A DNA stretch of 64,000 bases, taken from positions 6,153 to 70,152 of the forward strand of contig CAZFWG010000013.1 of assembly GCA_964522525.1 (NCBI GenBank), in the 5' to 3' direction. The notes under the pieces are model-generated. The model did not search any database. It saw only the letters and a list, made by a program, of their open reading frames with translations, and was not told the DNA's origin. Source of the stretch: CAYUYV01 sp964522525 (lineage in GTDB: Bacteria; Pseudomonadota; Alphaproteobacteria; JAJFIK01). A program made the position numbers and the translations under genes. Positions 35,076 to 43,122 of this stretch are shown in pieces (the first letter of the stretch is position 1; the number at the start of each line of letters is the position of its first letter).

Positions 35076-36227
35076 TCAGGCGACCCGCTGTCCGGCGACC
35101 CAGGTCTCCCGGACCATGGGACCATCGGCACCGAGATGAACACGCACGAGGTCGGCCCGACGTCCCGCCTCAAGCACACCCCGGTCGTCAAAGCCCGCCA
35201 TGCGGGCCGGATTGCTGGTCACAAGCGCGAGCGCCCGGGGCAAGTCCCAGCCCAGCTCCTCGGCCAGTCGAAAGGGCGCGTGGATCAGGCTCAAGGGCAC
35301 ATAATCCGATGACAGCGCATCGAGGAGATCATGGCGCGCCAGATCACGCGCCGCCACATTGCCGGAATGGGAGCCGCCCCGGATCACATTGGGGCCGCCC
35401 ATGATCGTGGTCAGGCCCGCCCCGCGCGCCGCCTGGGCCGCGTCCAGCGTGGTCGGAAACTCGCTCACCGTGACCCCGAGGGCGGCGGCCTCGTCAATAT
35501 GGGACGTCTTGGCATCATCATGACTGGCCAGGACGAACCCACGGGCCTGGGCCTGCCCGGCAATGGTCCGCCGATTGGCCGCTGCATAGCGGGTCTGGTT
35601 CTCCAGATCCTGGGCGATGCGGCGGTCGAACTCATCCGGATCTTCCCCATAGTGATTGACGGACGACTCCTTCAACTTCACCACATCGGGAAACTGACGA
35701 TCGCCCGGCGTGTGGTCCATGAGGGAGACAAGGCGCACCCGGCCCAAGGGGGCATAGTGATCGAACAATTCACAGACATGGGGTTTGGGAACCTCACAGC
35801 GCAGATGGACGAAATGGTCGACCCGGAGCGTGTCGGCGGTGATGGATTGGGCAATCGCGCTCATGGCATCGTCCAGGAAGGCATGGCGCTCCTCCCGGCC
35901 GTCCCGTTCCCCCAAGGAGACGGCGTCGAAAACCGTGGTAATGCCGGCGGTGGCGATCTGCGCGTCATGGGCGCACAAAGCGGCAAAGGACGGCCAGAAG
36001 ACACCGGGGCGTGGCATCAGGTGACGCTCAAGATTGTCCGTATGGAGTTCGATGAGGCCGGGCATGACCAGGTCCCCCTCGAAATCGAGACCCGTCCCTG
36101 CCCCGCCGGGTCCATGACCGAGATCGGCGATCCGCCTGTCCCGCAAAACGATGTGTCCGGCATCGATCACCTGATCGCTGAGAACGAGCCGAGCATTGCG
36201 AATGAGGATTTCCTGAGCGCCCGTCAC
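35076..36227 (-). CDS. phnM: Alpha-D-ribose 1-methylphosphonate 5-triphosphate diphosphatase
   Basis: This 383-residue amidohydrolase-superfamily enzyme removes pyrophosphate from the ribosyl-phosphonate triphosphate in the C-P lyase pathway. The signature GLIELHTDNLERH (His62, Asp64) and VLASHDDAKTSHIDEAAALG, plus PNVIRGGSHSGN, are specific to PhnM. The start is a GTG at 36227 with gggagg upstream. It is transcribed away from phnF across a 456-bp region. None of phnG to phnL is adjacent, which is odd because PhnM acts only on their substrate. Confidence 0.95.
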   Translation of the reverse strand: MTGAQEILIRNARLVLSDQVIDAGHIVLRDRRIADLGHGPGGAGTGLDFEGDLVMPGLIELHTDNLERHLMPRPGVFWPSFAALCAHDAQIATAGITTVFDAVSLGERDGREERHAFLDDAMSAIAQSITADTLRVDHFVHLRCEVPKPHVCELFDHYAPLGRVRLVSLMDHTPGDRQFPDVVKLKESSVNHYGEDPDEFDRRIAQDLENQTRYAAANRRTIAGQAQARGFVLASHDDAKTSHIDEAAALGVTVSEFPTTLDAAQAARGAGLTTIMGGPNVIRGGSHSGNVAARDLARHDLLDALSSDYVPLSLIHAPFRLAEELGWDLPRALALVTSNPARMAGFDDRGVLEAGRRADLVRVHLGADGPMVRETWVAGQRVA

Positions 36228-36481
36228 TGATCACATGCCTCCCTTGTTCACGAACCGCACGCGCGTGCCGCCTGCTCGGACGAAACCGTCCGGGCCTCTG
36301 CCTGAAATTGAGCAAGTTGGAAGCGTAAGCTGCCGTTTCGGGTCCTACGGCGTCACTGGTGCGGTAGCGGCATCCCTTGCAGACACACTCTACAGATGCA
36401 CGGAGGTGTGTCGAGATAAGGGTGGCCCGATCATTCGGGACACTGGGCAAAAACCTTGAATTTCTGCCACCTTTCCCCAAT

Positions 36482-36493
36482 TGGTCTAGACAG
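36482..36493. promoter_or_regulatory. Putative PhnF operator 1
   Basis: TGGTCTAGACAG contains the 8-bp palindrome GTCTAGAC. It resembles the PhnF operator type known from mycobacteria (TGGTATAGACCA, from memory). It lies between phnM and phnF. Confidence 0.5.
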
Positions 36494-36506
36494 ACATCCT
36501 CTACCA

Positions 36507-36534
36507 TTGACGAATTTGTCGAATGATGTAGACT
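36507..36534 (+). promoter_or_regulatory. Predicted phnF promoter
   Basis: TTGACG (36507-36512), a 16-base spacer and TAGACT (36529-36534). The -10 element is embedded in putative operator 2, as expected for an autorepressed regulator. The wider 456-bp phnM/phnF spacer (36228-36683) contains no gene that I can support. Confidence 0.55.
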
Positions 36535-36535
36535 A
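36524..36535. promoter_or_regulatory. Putative PhnF operator 2
   Basis: TGATGTAGACTA matches operator 1 at nine of twelve positions (TG.T.TAGAC). It starts 42 bp further on, about four helical turns, and it covers the -10 box of the predicted phnF promoter. Confidence 0.4.
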
Positions 36536-36683
36536 ACCGGCAATGGGGGTAGTCCGCGCGACCGGACGTACCCCTCAGGCACAAAACGCCGGGGTTTCGC
36601 TTGATCCCCTAAGAGTGTGCGCCTCTCTCCTACAGGCTCCACAGACTCGATGGAAATCACGCTCCCCGGCAGGAGGTTGGAGT

Positions 36684-37421
36684 ATGGAACGTAATACAGG
36701 TATCGCTTTATGGCGTCAGATCGCTCAGGCCATCGAAGGTGAGATCACGAGCGGTGTTTTTGCGGCAGGGTCCCGCCTGCCCACGGAAGCCCAACTCGCT
36801 CAACGGTTCTCCGTTAATCGGCACACGTTGCGCCGGGCCATGTCCTCGCTGCAGGACCGCGGTCTGATTCGTGTGGAACAGGGGCGCGGGACGTTCGTTC
36901 AGGACGATGTCATCGACTATCTGATCGACCGGCGCTCGCGCTTCAGTGAGAATGTGAAACGTCTGGGACGGGTTCCCGGCGGTCGTCTCCTGCGGGGCGA
37001 ACACATGCCGGCGGATGCGCGGGTTGCCCAAGGCCTCGGCATTCGTCCCGGTCAGCTCGTGGTCCTGCTCGAACTGGTCCATGCGGTCGATGAACGGCCT
37101 CTGACGATCACGGCCCATTTCTTCCCGGCCGCCCGCTTCGACGGCATTGTCGAAGCCTATCGGGAGACGGGCTCGCTCAACGAGGCGCTTAAGAGGTTCG
37201 GCATCAAGGACTATTTCCGCAAGCAGTCGCGGGTTTCTGCCCGCCTGCCCACGGTCAACGACGCCCGGCATCTCAACATGCCGCGCTCTCAGCCGATCGT
37301 GGTCGCCGAAAGCACCAATGTGGATGATCAGGGACGCCCGATTGAGTTCTCGATCTCCCGGTGCGCGGGCCAGCGGATGCAGTTCGTGTTCGAGCCGGGC
37401 GACAAGGCCGGTTCCCACTAA
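36684..37421 (+). CDS. phnF: Phosphonate-responsive GntR-family regulator PhnF
   Basis: This 245-residue HutC-subfamily repressor has an N-terminal winged helix (LWRQIAQAIEGEITSGVFAA, then RLPTEAQLAQRFSVNRHTLR; residues about 8-72) and a C-terminal UTRA effector domain with SRVSARLPTVNDARHL and FSISRCAGQRMQFVFEPG. It controls phosphonate utilisation genes. The start at 36684 has a strong aggaggttgg. A terminator follows. It is divergent from phnM-DUF1045, with putative operators in between. Confidence 0.93.
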   Translation: MERNTGIALWRQIAQAIEGEITSGVFAAGSRLPTEAQLAQRFSVNRHTLRRAMSSLQDRGLIRVEQGRGTFVQDDVIDYLIDRRSRFSENVKRLGRVPGGRLLRGEHMPADARVAQGLGIRPGQLVVLLELVHAVDERPLTITAHFFPAARFDGIVEAYRETGSLNEALKRFGIKDYFRKQSRVSARLPTVNDARHLNMPRSQPIVVAESTNVDDQGRPIEFSISRCAGQRMQFVFEPGDKAGSH

Positions 37422-37462
37422 CGGCTTTCACGCAAGATCTTAAGCTCAGAAAGTAACGGAAG

Positions 37463-37495
37463 CGGCGCCCTCTTCATCCAAGAGGGCGCCGTTTT
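37463..37495 (+). terminator. Intrinsic terminator after phnF
   Basis: Arms cggcgccctctt (37463-37474) and aagagggcgccg (37480-37491) form a perfect 12-bp stem with a 5-base loop, followed by TTTT. Confidence 0.92.
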
Positions 37496-37538
37496 CATAA
37501 CAGACAGATCCCGCCGCCATCACTTTTCCTTCAATCCC

Positions 37539-37568
37539 TTGGTGCCTTTCGCGCGAGGTGGCTAGAGT
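37539..37568 (+). promoter_or_regulatory. Predicted promoter for DUF3313 gene
   Basis: TTGGTG (37539-37544), an 18-base spacer and TAGAGT (37563-37568), 51 bp before the start codon. Confidence 0.45.
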
Positions 37569-37619
37569 GGTTCCCCTAGTTGGGCGGGGAGCAATCCCCA
37601 GGATTGAAGGAGACTTCCA

Positions 37620-38429
37620 ATGCGTGGATTGGCGCACACGACCCTGAAGGGCGTAACAGGATTGGCCGTCGCTTGGAGCCTGCTCACGGCACCGGCCTTT
37701 GCGGAGACGGAAACGGCCGAAGCGAAAGCGGCGGAAACAAAGGCTGCTGAAGCCGGGGCAACAGAAGCGGAAGCCAAAGAAGTAAAAGCAACGGACGCAG
37801 CCGAAACAACAGAAGAGACGGCTGCCGAGACCCAGGACGCTCAGCCGGATGATGCTCCCAAGGCCGAAGGCTTCGATTACATGCCTCAGGACCTGACGGA
37901 AGGGCTCGAGCCGTCGAAGGCCGCCGATTTCGATCTTCTGCTTGTCCGTCCTGGTACAGACTTTTCGTCCTATGACAAAGTCTATCTTGAGCCCTTGGAA
38001 TTCGCCCTGGTCAACGAGCGGGCCCAAATCGGCGTCACGAGTTCCGATATGGCCTTCCTGGACCGCAACTTCAACCGTCGTTTGACCTCGGGTCTTAAAG
38101 GCAAGGCGGAAATCGTCGATGAGGTCGGACCCGGCGTTCTGGTGGTCGCTCTCGCGATCATCGATGTGGAACCCAACCGGGACATCATCGGCAGCTTCCC
38201 CCTTCAGCGCACCCGCAGCCGGGTCTTCAATCAACAATCCGTCGGCATCGGTTCGATCACCGTCGAGGGTGTCTTCCTAGACGGCGAGTCCGGGGAAGTG
38301 ATCGCTGTCAACAAACATAACTACCGGGGCCCGATCATCCAGGCGAACCCCAATCTCTTCACCCGGTGGGGCGATGCCCGGGCCGGTATGCGGGTCTATG
38401 CCCGCAAGCTTGCGGCCTTGTTGAAATAA
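37620..38429 (+). CDS. DUF3313-like secreted protein with acidic repeat linker
   Basis: This 269-residue exported protein has a signal peptide (about 1-28, ending PAFAE), then a 50-residue low-complexity region of Ala, Glu, Thr and Lys (EAKAAETKAAEAGATEAEAK as an example). A C-terminal DUF3313-type domain follows, starting near YDKVYLEPLEFAL and ending RAGMRVYARKLAALL. Many family members are lipoproteins; no lipobox is seen here. Probably envelope-associated, function unknown. Flanked by a promoter and a terminator. Confidence 0.8.
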   Translation: MRGLAHTTLKGVTGLAVAWSLLTAPAFAETETAEAKAAETKAAEAGATEAEAKEVKATDAAETTEETAAETQDAQPDDAPKAEGFDYMPQDLTEGLEPSKAADFDLLLVRPGTDFSSYDKVYLEPLEFALVNERAQIGVTSSDMAFLDRNFNRRLTSGLKGKAEIVDEVGPGVLVVALAIIDVEPNRDIIGSFPLQRTRSRVFNQQSVGIGSITVEGVFLDGESGEVIAVNKHNYRGPIIQANPNLFTRWGDARAGMRVYARKLAALLK

Positions 38430-38433
38430 AAGC

Positions 38434-38469
38434 GAACCGGCCGGCCGGACGCCATGCTCCGGCCGGTTC
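38434..38469 (+). terminator. Probable terminator after DUF3313 gene
   Basis: Arms gaaccggccgg (38434-38444) and ccggccggttc (38459-38469) are a perfect 11-bp inverted repeat between two convergent genes. There is no T-tract, so it is likely bidirectional at best. Confidence 0.6.
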
Positions 38470-38516
38470 TCCGGTACCTCACCGCCTACGGATCGGTCCC
38501 ATGACGGCTGCGGCCG

Positions 38517-40229
38517 TCAGGGGGCCTCATTCCACCCGGTCCAACCCGGACCCCTGACCACGCGCCCGGGCATGGCACCCGTATGCTCCCCGTCTTTCAA
38601 GACCGCGACACCATTCACAAGGACATGGGACACGCCCGTGGCATATTGGTGGGGCTCGGCATAGGTCGCGTGGTCGGTGATCGTGGCGGGATCGAAGACC
38701 ACGATATCGGCGAAAAAGCCCTCCCGCAGCCGGCCACGACGTTTCAGGCCCAAATTCTCCGCCGGCAGAGACGTCAGCTTGCGAACGGCCTCCTCCAGGG
38801 AAATCACCCCCTCCTCGCGTACATATTTCCCAAGCAGCCGGGCAAAATTCCCATAGGCCCGGGGATGAAAATTACGCTTGAGGAACACGCCCTCGGCGGC
38901 CAGCGAGGCACCGTCTGATCCGAAACTCATATAGGGGAGAGCGATCTGGCGTCGGACATTTTCCTCCGACATCAGGAAATAGACCGTCCCGACACGGCTG
39001 TCGTCCTCGATGACGAGATCGATGGCCGTTTCCTCCGGCGAGGTCCCCCGCATGGCGGCGACTTCGGCCAGGGTCTTGCCGATCAGCGGCTTGAGGGCCT
39101 CACTCTTGAAATCTACGAGCAGAAGACGTTCCGCGGAGCCTGCCGCCAGATAGAGGTTCTCCCAGGCGTCGGTCGGTGTCTGCATTTCCTGGATCACGCG
39201 TGCGCGGATCTCCGGATCCTTCAGCCGCTTGACCCATGCGTCATGGCCACCTTCCTGAACCCAAGGGGGCATGGCCGCATTGAGGCCCGTGGCCCCGGCC
39301 GTATACAGATACATGTTCGTCGTGATGCGCAGCCCTTCTGCCCGGGCCGCCTCGATCTTTTCGAGCGCCGGGTCGATCTTGCTCCAATTGGACGCCCCCG
39401 CCATTTTGAGATGGTAGATCTCGGCGGGGATGTCGGCCTCCCGGGCAATGGTGATCAATTCGTCCATGGCCTCGAGCAGGCGCGCGCTTTCACTGCGCAG
39501 ATGGGAAATATACATGCCCCCGTAGCGCGCCGCGACTTTACTCAGCTCAATGAGTTCTTCGGTCTCGGCGTAGAAGGCCGGCGCATAGATCAGGGAGGTT
39601 CCAAGGCCCAGCGCCCCCTCCTCCATGGCCCGGGCGACAAGGGCTTTCATGCGCGCCAGTTCATCGCGCGCCGGCGCGCGGTCCTCATAGCCCACCTCGT
39701 GAATGCGCACCGTGGAGGCGCCGACAAAGGACGCCACATTGGTGGAAACGCCCTTGTCTTCCAAATGCTCCAGATACTCGCCCAAACTCGTCCAGGGGAT
39801 GTCGAATTTGAGATCCCCCTGCTTTTCGAGTTCAGTGGCTTTCATCTTGGCGTTCAAGGGCCCCATGGACCAGCCCTCGCCCATGACCTCAAGCGTAACA
39901 CCCTGGCGAATGTTGCTCTGGCTGCGGCCGTCAACGAGCAGGGATTGGGTGGCCCAACTCAGAACATTGATGAAACCGGGGGCGACCGCCATTCCGCCCG
40001 CCTCGATTTCCTTCAACCCTTCCGCGTCCTTCAGGTCACCGATCGCGGCGATCGCATCCCCCCTGATCGCGACATCGCCAACCATGGGTGCCGCGCCTGA
40101 ACCGTCATAAATCAGTCCGCCCCGGATCACGACATCATAGGGCGTCTCGTCCGCGTGAACCGAACCGCCTACGAGACCCCAAAACAAAAGGGTACAGATG
40201 AAAATCTGTTGAACCGCCCATCGTCTCAT
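38517..40229 (-). CDS. Secreted D-aminoacylase-like amidohydrolase lacking the HxH motif
   Basis: This 570-residue protein has a signal peptide (about 1-26, ending SVHA) and an N-acyl-D-amino-acid deacylase fold. The usual FIDxHTH metal motif is replaced by PGFINVLSWATQ (84-95), and the bridging cysteine position by Glu118 (VMGEGW). His243 (ISHLRSE), His273 (IYHLKMAG) and Asp439 (FGSDG) are kept, so at most a one-metal site of the beta type is expected. I start at ATG 40229, which has ggaggtcg upstream. An earlier ATG at 40244 is possible. The protein may act on D-amino-acid derivatives or peptidoglycan-derived compounds in the periplasm. It has no operon partner. Confidence 0.88.
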   Translation of the reverse strand: MRRWAVQQIFICTLLFWGLVGGSVHADETPYDVVIRGGLIYDGSGAAPMVGDVAIRGDAIAAIGDLKDAEGLKEIEAGGMAVAPGFINVLSWATQSLLVDGRSQSNIRQGVTLEVMGEGWSMGPLNAKMKATELEKQGDLKFDIPWTSLGEYLEHLEDKGVSTNVASFVGASTVRIHEVGYEDRAPARDELARMKALVARAMEEGALGLGTSLIYAPAFYAETEELIELSKVAARYGGMYISHLRSESARLLEAMDELITIAREADIPAEIYHLKMAGASNWSKIDPALEKIEAARAEGLRITTNMYLYTAGATGLNAAMPPWVQEGGHDAWVKRLKDPEIRARVIQEMQTPTDAWENLYLAAGSAERLLLVDFKSEALKPLIGKTLAEVAAMRGTSPEETAIDLVIEDDSRVGTVYFLMSEENVRRQIALPYMSFGSDGASLAAEGVFLKRNFHPRAYGNFARLLGKYVREEGVISLEEAVRKLTSLPAENLGLKRRGRLREGFFADIVVFDPATITDHATYAEPHQYATGVSHVLVNGVAVLKDGEHTGAMPGRVVRGPGWTGWNEAP

Positions 40230-40429
40230 GGCCTCGACCTCCATGACCTTGTTTTGCCATCGCCGTCGAATGGTAAAGCCGAATTTGACAGGCGCAAGGG
40301 CACGAGCAACCTTGCGTCGGCGGACAAATGGCGCACAATTCAAATCAGAGCTCCAAGAGATCGACGCGACGGATCCCGAATGCGCGGGAAAAGGGCGTTT
40401 TCCGGAGGGGGTTCTGAGGGTTGAAGGCC

Positions 40430-41404
40430 ATGCGGCTCACAAGATTAATCGGATTTTGGGTTGGACTCTGGATCGTCGTCGCGGGCGCGCTTTCGGAAGC
40501 CCTGGCCCAGGACCTCGCGGGGTCTGATCTGCGCCTTGCCTACAACAATGGCCTGACCGTTCCGGTTTTCGTGAACGGCCAAGGGCCGTTTGACTTCGTC
40601 GTCGACACCGCGGCCAGCAATACGGTCATCTTCGAGAATTTGAGCAACCGTTTGATGATCGGCCAGGAAGACGGTCAGGATGCGGTCGTGATCTTCGGCC
40701 TGCGCGAACAGACCGAGAAGGTCCATGAACTGGAAAGCCTCACCGTCAACGGTTTTGAGAAACGCAATCTGAGGACCATCATCCTTCCCGATTGGGATGT
40801 GGCGGGCCAGGACAGCCCCGCCGGGCTTTTGGGCATGGATTTTCTGTCTTCCTTTTTTGTGCTTTTCGACCTGGAAGAATCCCGTTTCTACATCAGCGAG
40901 CGTGACCCCAAGCGGCGCAAGAGTGGTGCTTGGACGTCGACGCGATTGCGCTCGACCGATCTCGGCGTTCTGCGTACGGACTTGTTTCTTGCCCGGATTT
41001 CGATCAACGGTAAGCCGTTTCTGGGCCTGCTCGACACCGGCGCCTCCCACAGCCTGCTCAGCGTGAAGGCGTCTCAGATCCTCGGCGCCATTCCGCCCTC
41101 GGTCGGGTCCGGGCGCGGCGCGATGGTCGATGCCGCCGGCACCTCACGGCCCGTCTTTCTTGTCCAGGTGGCACGGATGACGATCGGACGACAGCGCTTT
41201 CCCAAGTGGATCTTTACGGTTCGCGAGTTGAAGATTTTCCGCTATCTGAACGCGGAATACCGCACCACGGCCATTCTGGGCAATGACGTTCTAGCGCGGC
41301 AGAGCTTCGCCATCGATTTCCCCGGAAAGAAGCTCTGGCTGCGCCGTCGCGGTCCCCGATCCCCCGCAAGAAAACGTCTATTGGAACCGACATTCACCTT
41401 ATAG
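40430..41404 (+). CDS. Secreted retropepsin-like protease with two aspartate motifs
   Basis: This 324-residue protein has a signal peptide (1-26, ending SEALAQ) and two copies of a retropepsin-like unit. Copy one has VVDTAASNTVI (Asp59) and AGLLGMDFLSSFFVLFDLEE. Copy two has GLLDTGASHSLL (Asp202) and TAILGNDVLARQSFAIDF. Bacterial members of this fold usually carry one motif and dimerise; here both halves are in one chain as in pepsins. The start at 40430 is favoured over a TTG nine bases earlier. Likely periplasmic or outer-membrane-facing; substrate unknown. Its 3' end overlaps the convergent gene by 6 bp. Confidence 0.87.
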   Translation: MRLTRLIGFWVGLWIVVAGALSEALAQDLAGSDLRLAYNNGLTVPVFVNGQGPFDFVVDTAASNTVIFENLSNRLMIGQEDGQDAVVIFGLREQTEKVHELESLTVNGFEKRNLRTIILPDWDVAGQDSPAGLLGMDFLSSFFVLFDLEESRFYISERDPKRRKSGAWTSTRLRSTDLGVLRTDLFLARISINGKPFLGLLDTGASHSLLSVKASQILGAIPPSVGSGRGAMVDAAGTSRPVFLVQVARMTIGRQRFPKWIFTVRELKIFRYLNAEYRTTAILGNDVLARQSFAIDFPGKKLWLRRRGPRSPARKRLLEPTFTL

Positions 41405-41866
41405 GCGGGCCGCCCCCCAAAAGCACAAACCTCCGCAGATGATGGATACCCAGATCAACATGGCGTCATGGGTCCCGATCGGCGTATAGGAGACGAGCGT
41501 CTCTCCCTTATGATCGGCCTCCAGGATTGTGCACAGATAGCCGAGGCAGGTCTTGCGATTGTATCGCACACGAACGGGTTCACCATTCTCGACCAGAACG
41601 CTGAGGCTGTTGGCTTTCCGCCCGCCGACAAGATCCGTATGAGAAAAGATGCGACCGGCGATTTTCAGTTCAAAATGGGTCGTACACAGCAGGCCCAGAC
41701 TCCTGCTCAGACACCAGGTCTGGGGTTCCTGCGGAAATCCGCCCGCCACCGTCGCTTCGTCGCGTTCCAACCCGTCCAACAGGCCAAGGGCTGGCGCGAC
41801 CAGGACGTAAAGCAGTCCGAGCAGAATGAAAAAGCTCTTGGCAGCGAAGTGCCGGGGGAGCCTCAT
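41399..41866 (-). CDS. Small membrane protein, end of GGT-aminotransferase operon
   Basis: This 155-residue protein has an N-terminal helix (FFILLGLLYVLVAPALGLL) and a C-terminal helix (LIWVSIICGGLCFWGAARL) with a periplasmic-type domain between them containing four cysteines (TWCLSRSLGLLC, KTCLGYLC). The start ATG overlaps the aminotransferase stop as ATGA, so it belongs to that operon. I do not recognise a family. The paired cysteines suggest disulfides or a redox role, which is inference only. Confidence 0.75.
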   Translation of the reverse strand: MRLPRHFAAKSFFILLGLLYVLVAPALGLLDGLERDEATVAGGFPQEPQTWCLSRSLGLLCTTHFELKIAGRIFSHTDLVGGRKANSLSVLVENGEPVRVRYNRKTCLGYLCTILEADHKGETLVSYTPIGTHDAMLIWVSIICGGLCFWGAARL

Positions 41867-43122
41867 GGCTGCACTCCCCTGCCCGCCTTGGCGGCCTTGG
41901 CAGCCTGCCCTTCGGCTAGACGCGAAGGGCACCATTGGGTGAGGCGATCGAGGGCCGCCGCCGCCCGTCCCGCGCCTCCGGCAAAGGACAGACGGACCGT
42001 GGCATGGCCGTTGACATCGTCAAAATCGAGGCCTGGGGTGATCGCGATCCCCGTCTCGCTGAGCAGGCGCTCGCAGAACGCGACCGAATCCATGCCGAAA
42101 CGGGTAATATCCGCATAGATATAAAAGGCACCATCGGCCCGGGACAAACGCTCAAAACCCAGTTCGGGCAACCGGCTTGTCAGAAGATCCCGCGCCTTTG
42201 TGTAGTCGGCGACCACGGCATCATAGGCCGTCGTGGCCTCCGGCTCGAACGCGGCGCATGCCGCGTATTGGCCCAGGGTCGGCGGGGCCACCATGAGATT
42301 TTGCGCCAGGCATTCGATGGTGCGGATCAGATCCTCCGGGACCACCGTCCAACCGATCCGCCAGCCCGCCATGCAGTAGTATTTCGAGAAGCTGTTGACG
42401 ACGATGGCATCCTGGCCGCTGGCCAGCGCCGACGGGGCGAGTTCGGGGCCGTGCTCCAGCCTGTGATAGATCTCATCCACGATGAAGGGAATGCTGGCAT
42501 CACGGGTCAGCGCCGCACAGGCGTTCAGCTCCTCCGCTGACAGAATGGTTCCGGTGGGATTGGCGGGGCTTGCGAGCAGGAGCCCGTCCAGACCCTTCTT
42601 AATGGCCTCCGCGACACGGGCCGGATTGAGCGTATACCCATCATCCGGATCCGTCTCGATGAAGACGGGCGTCAGTCCAAAAGCCTTCAGCATATTGGGA
42701 TAGGCGGGATAATAGGGGCGGGTAAGGCCGATCCGCGCGCCCGGCTCGAACAGGGCCGTGAACAGATATTGGAACGCGCTTGACGACCCGGCCGTCACGG
42801 CAACCCGTGCCGGATCCACCTCCAGGCCGTAAAGACCCTGGTAGGATTCGGCGATCCGGGCGCGCAGGGGATCGACACCGACGGCCTCCGTATAGGGAAC
42901 ACGTCCGCTGTCCAGAATGTTCCGGGCGGCCGACAGGACGGCCTCAGGCGCCGGCGCCGAAGGCTGACCAATCTCCAGATGGAGGACGTCCTGCCCGGCC
43001 GCCTCAAGTCGATTGGCGTCGCGCATTACATCCATGGCGAGGAAGGGCGAGACATGGGCTCGGGCCGCCAGGGCTGCCGGGCCGGTACCATGGGATCCGC
43101 TGGATGTCGGGGTGATCTTCAT
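41863..43122 (-). CDS. Class I/II PLP-dependent aminotransferase
   Basis: This 419-residue fold-type I aminotransferase has the PLP Schiff-base Lys247 (NSFSKYYCMAGWRIGW), the SPANPTGT motif (185-192), PFIVDEIYHRLEHG with the conserved Asp and Tyr, and late VRLSFAGG. The amino-acid specificity cannot be read from sequence; it is in the aspartate/alanine-type branch. It is coupled to the GGT-like gene upstream by a 4-bp overlap, and to a membrane protein gene downstream. Confidence 0.92.
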   Translation of the reverse strand: MKITPTSSGSHGTGPAALAARAHVSPFLAMDVMRDANRLEAAGQDVLHLEIGQPSAPAPEAVLSAARNILDSGRVPYTEAVGVDPLRARIAESYQGLYGLEVDPARVAVTAGSSSAFQYLFTALFEPGARIGLTRPYYPAYPNMLKAFGLTPVFIETDPDDGYTLNPARVAEAIKKGLDGLLLASPANPTGTILSAEELNACAALTRDASIPFIVDEIYHRLEHGPELAPSALASGQDAIVVNSFSKYYCMAGWRIGWTVVPEDLIRTIECLAQNLMVAPPTLGQYAACAAFEPEATTAYDAVVADYTKARDLLTSRLPELGFERLSRADGAFYIYADITRFGMDSVAFCERLLSETGIAITPGLDFDDVNGHATVRLSFAGGAGRAAAALDRLTQWCPSRLAEGQAAKAAKAGRGVQP

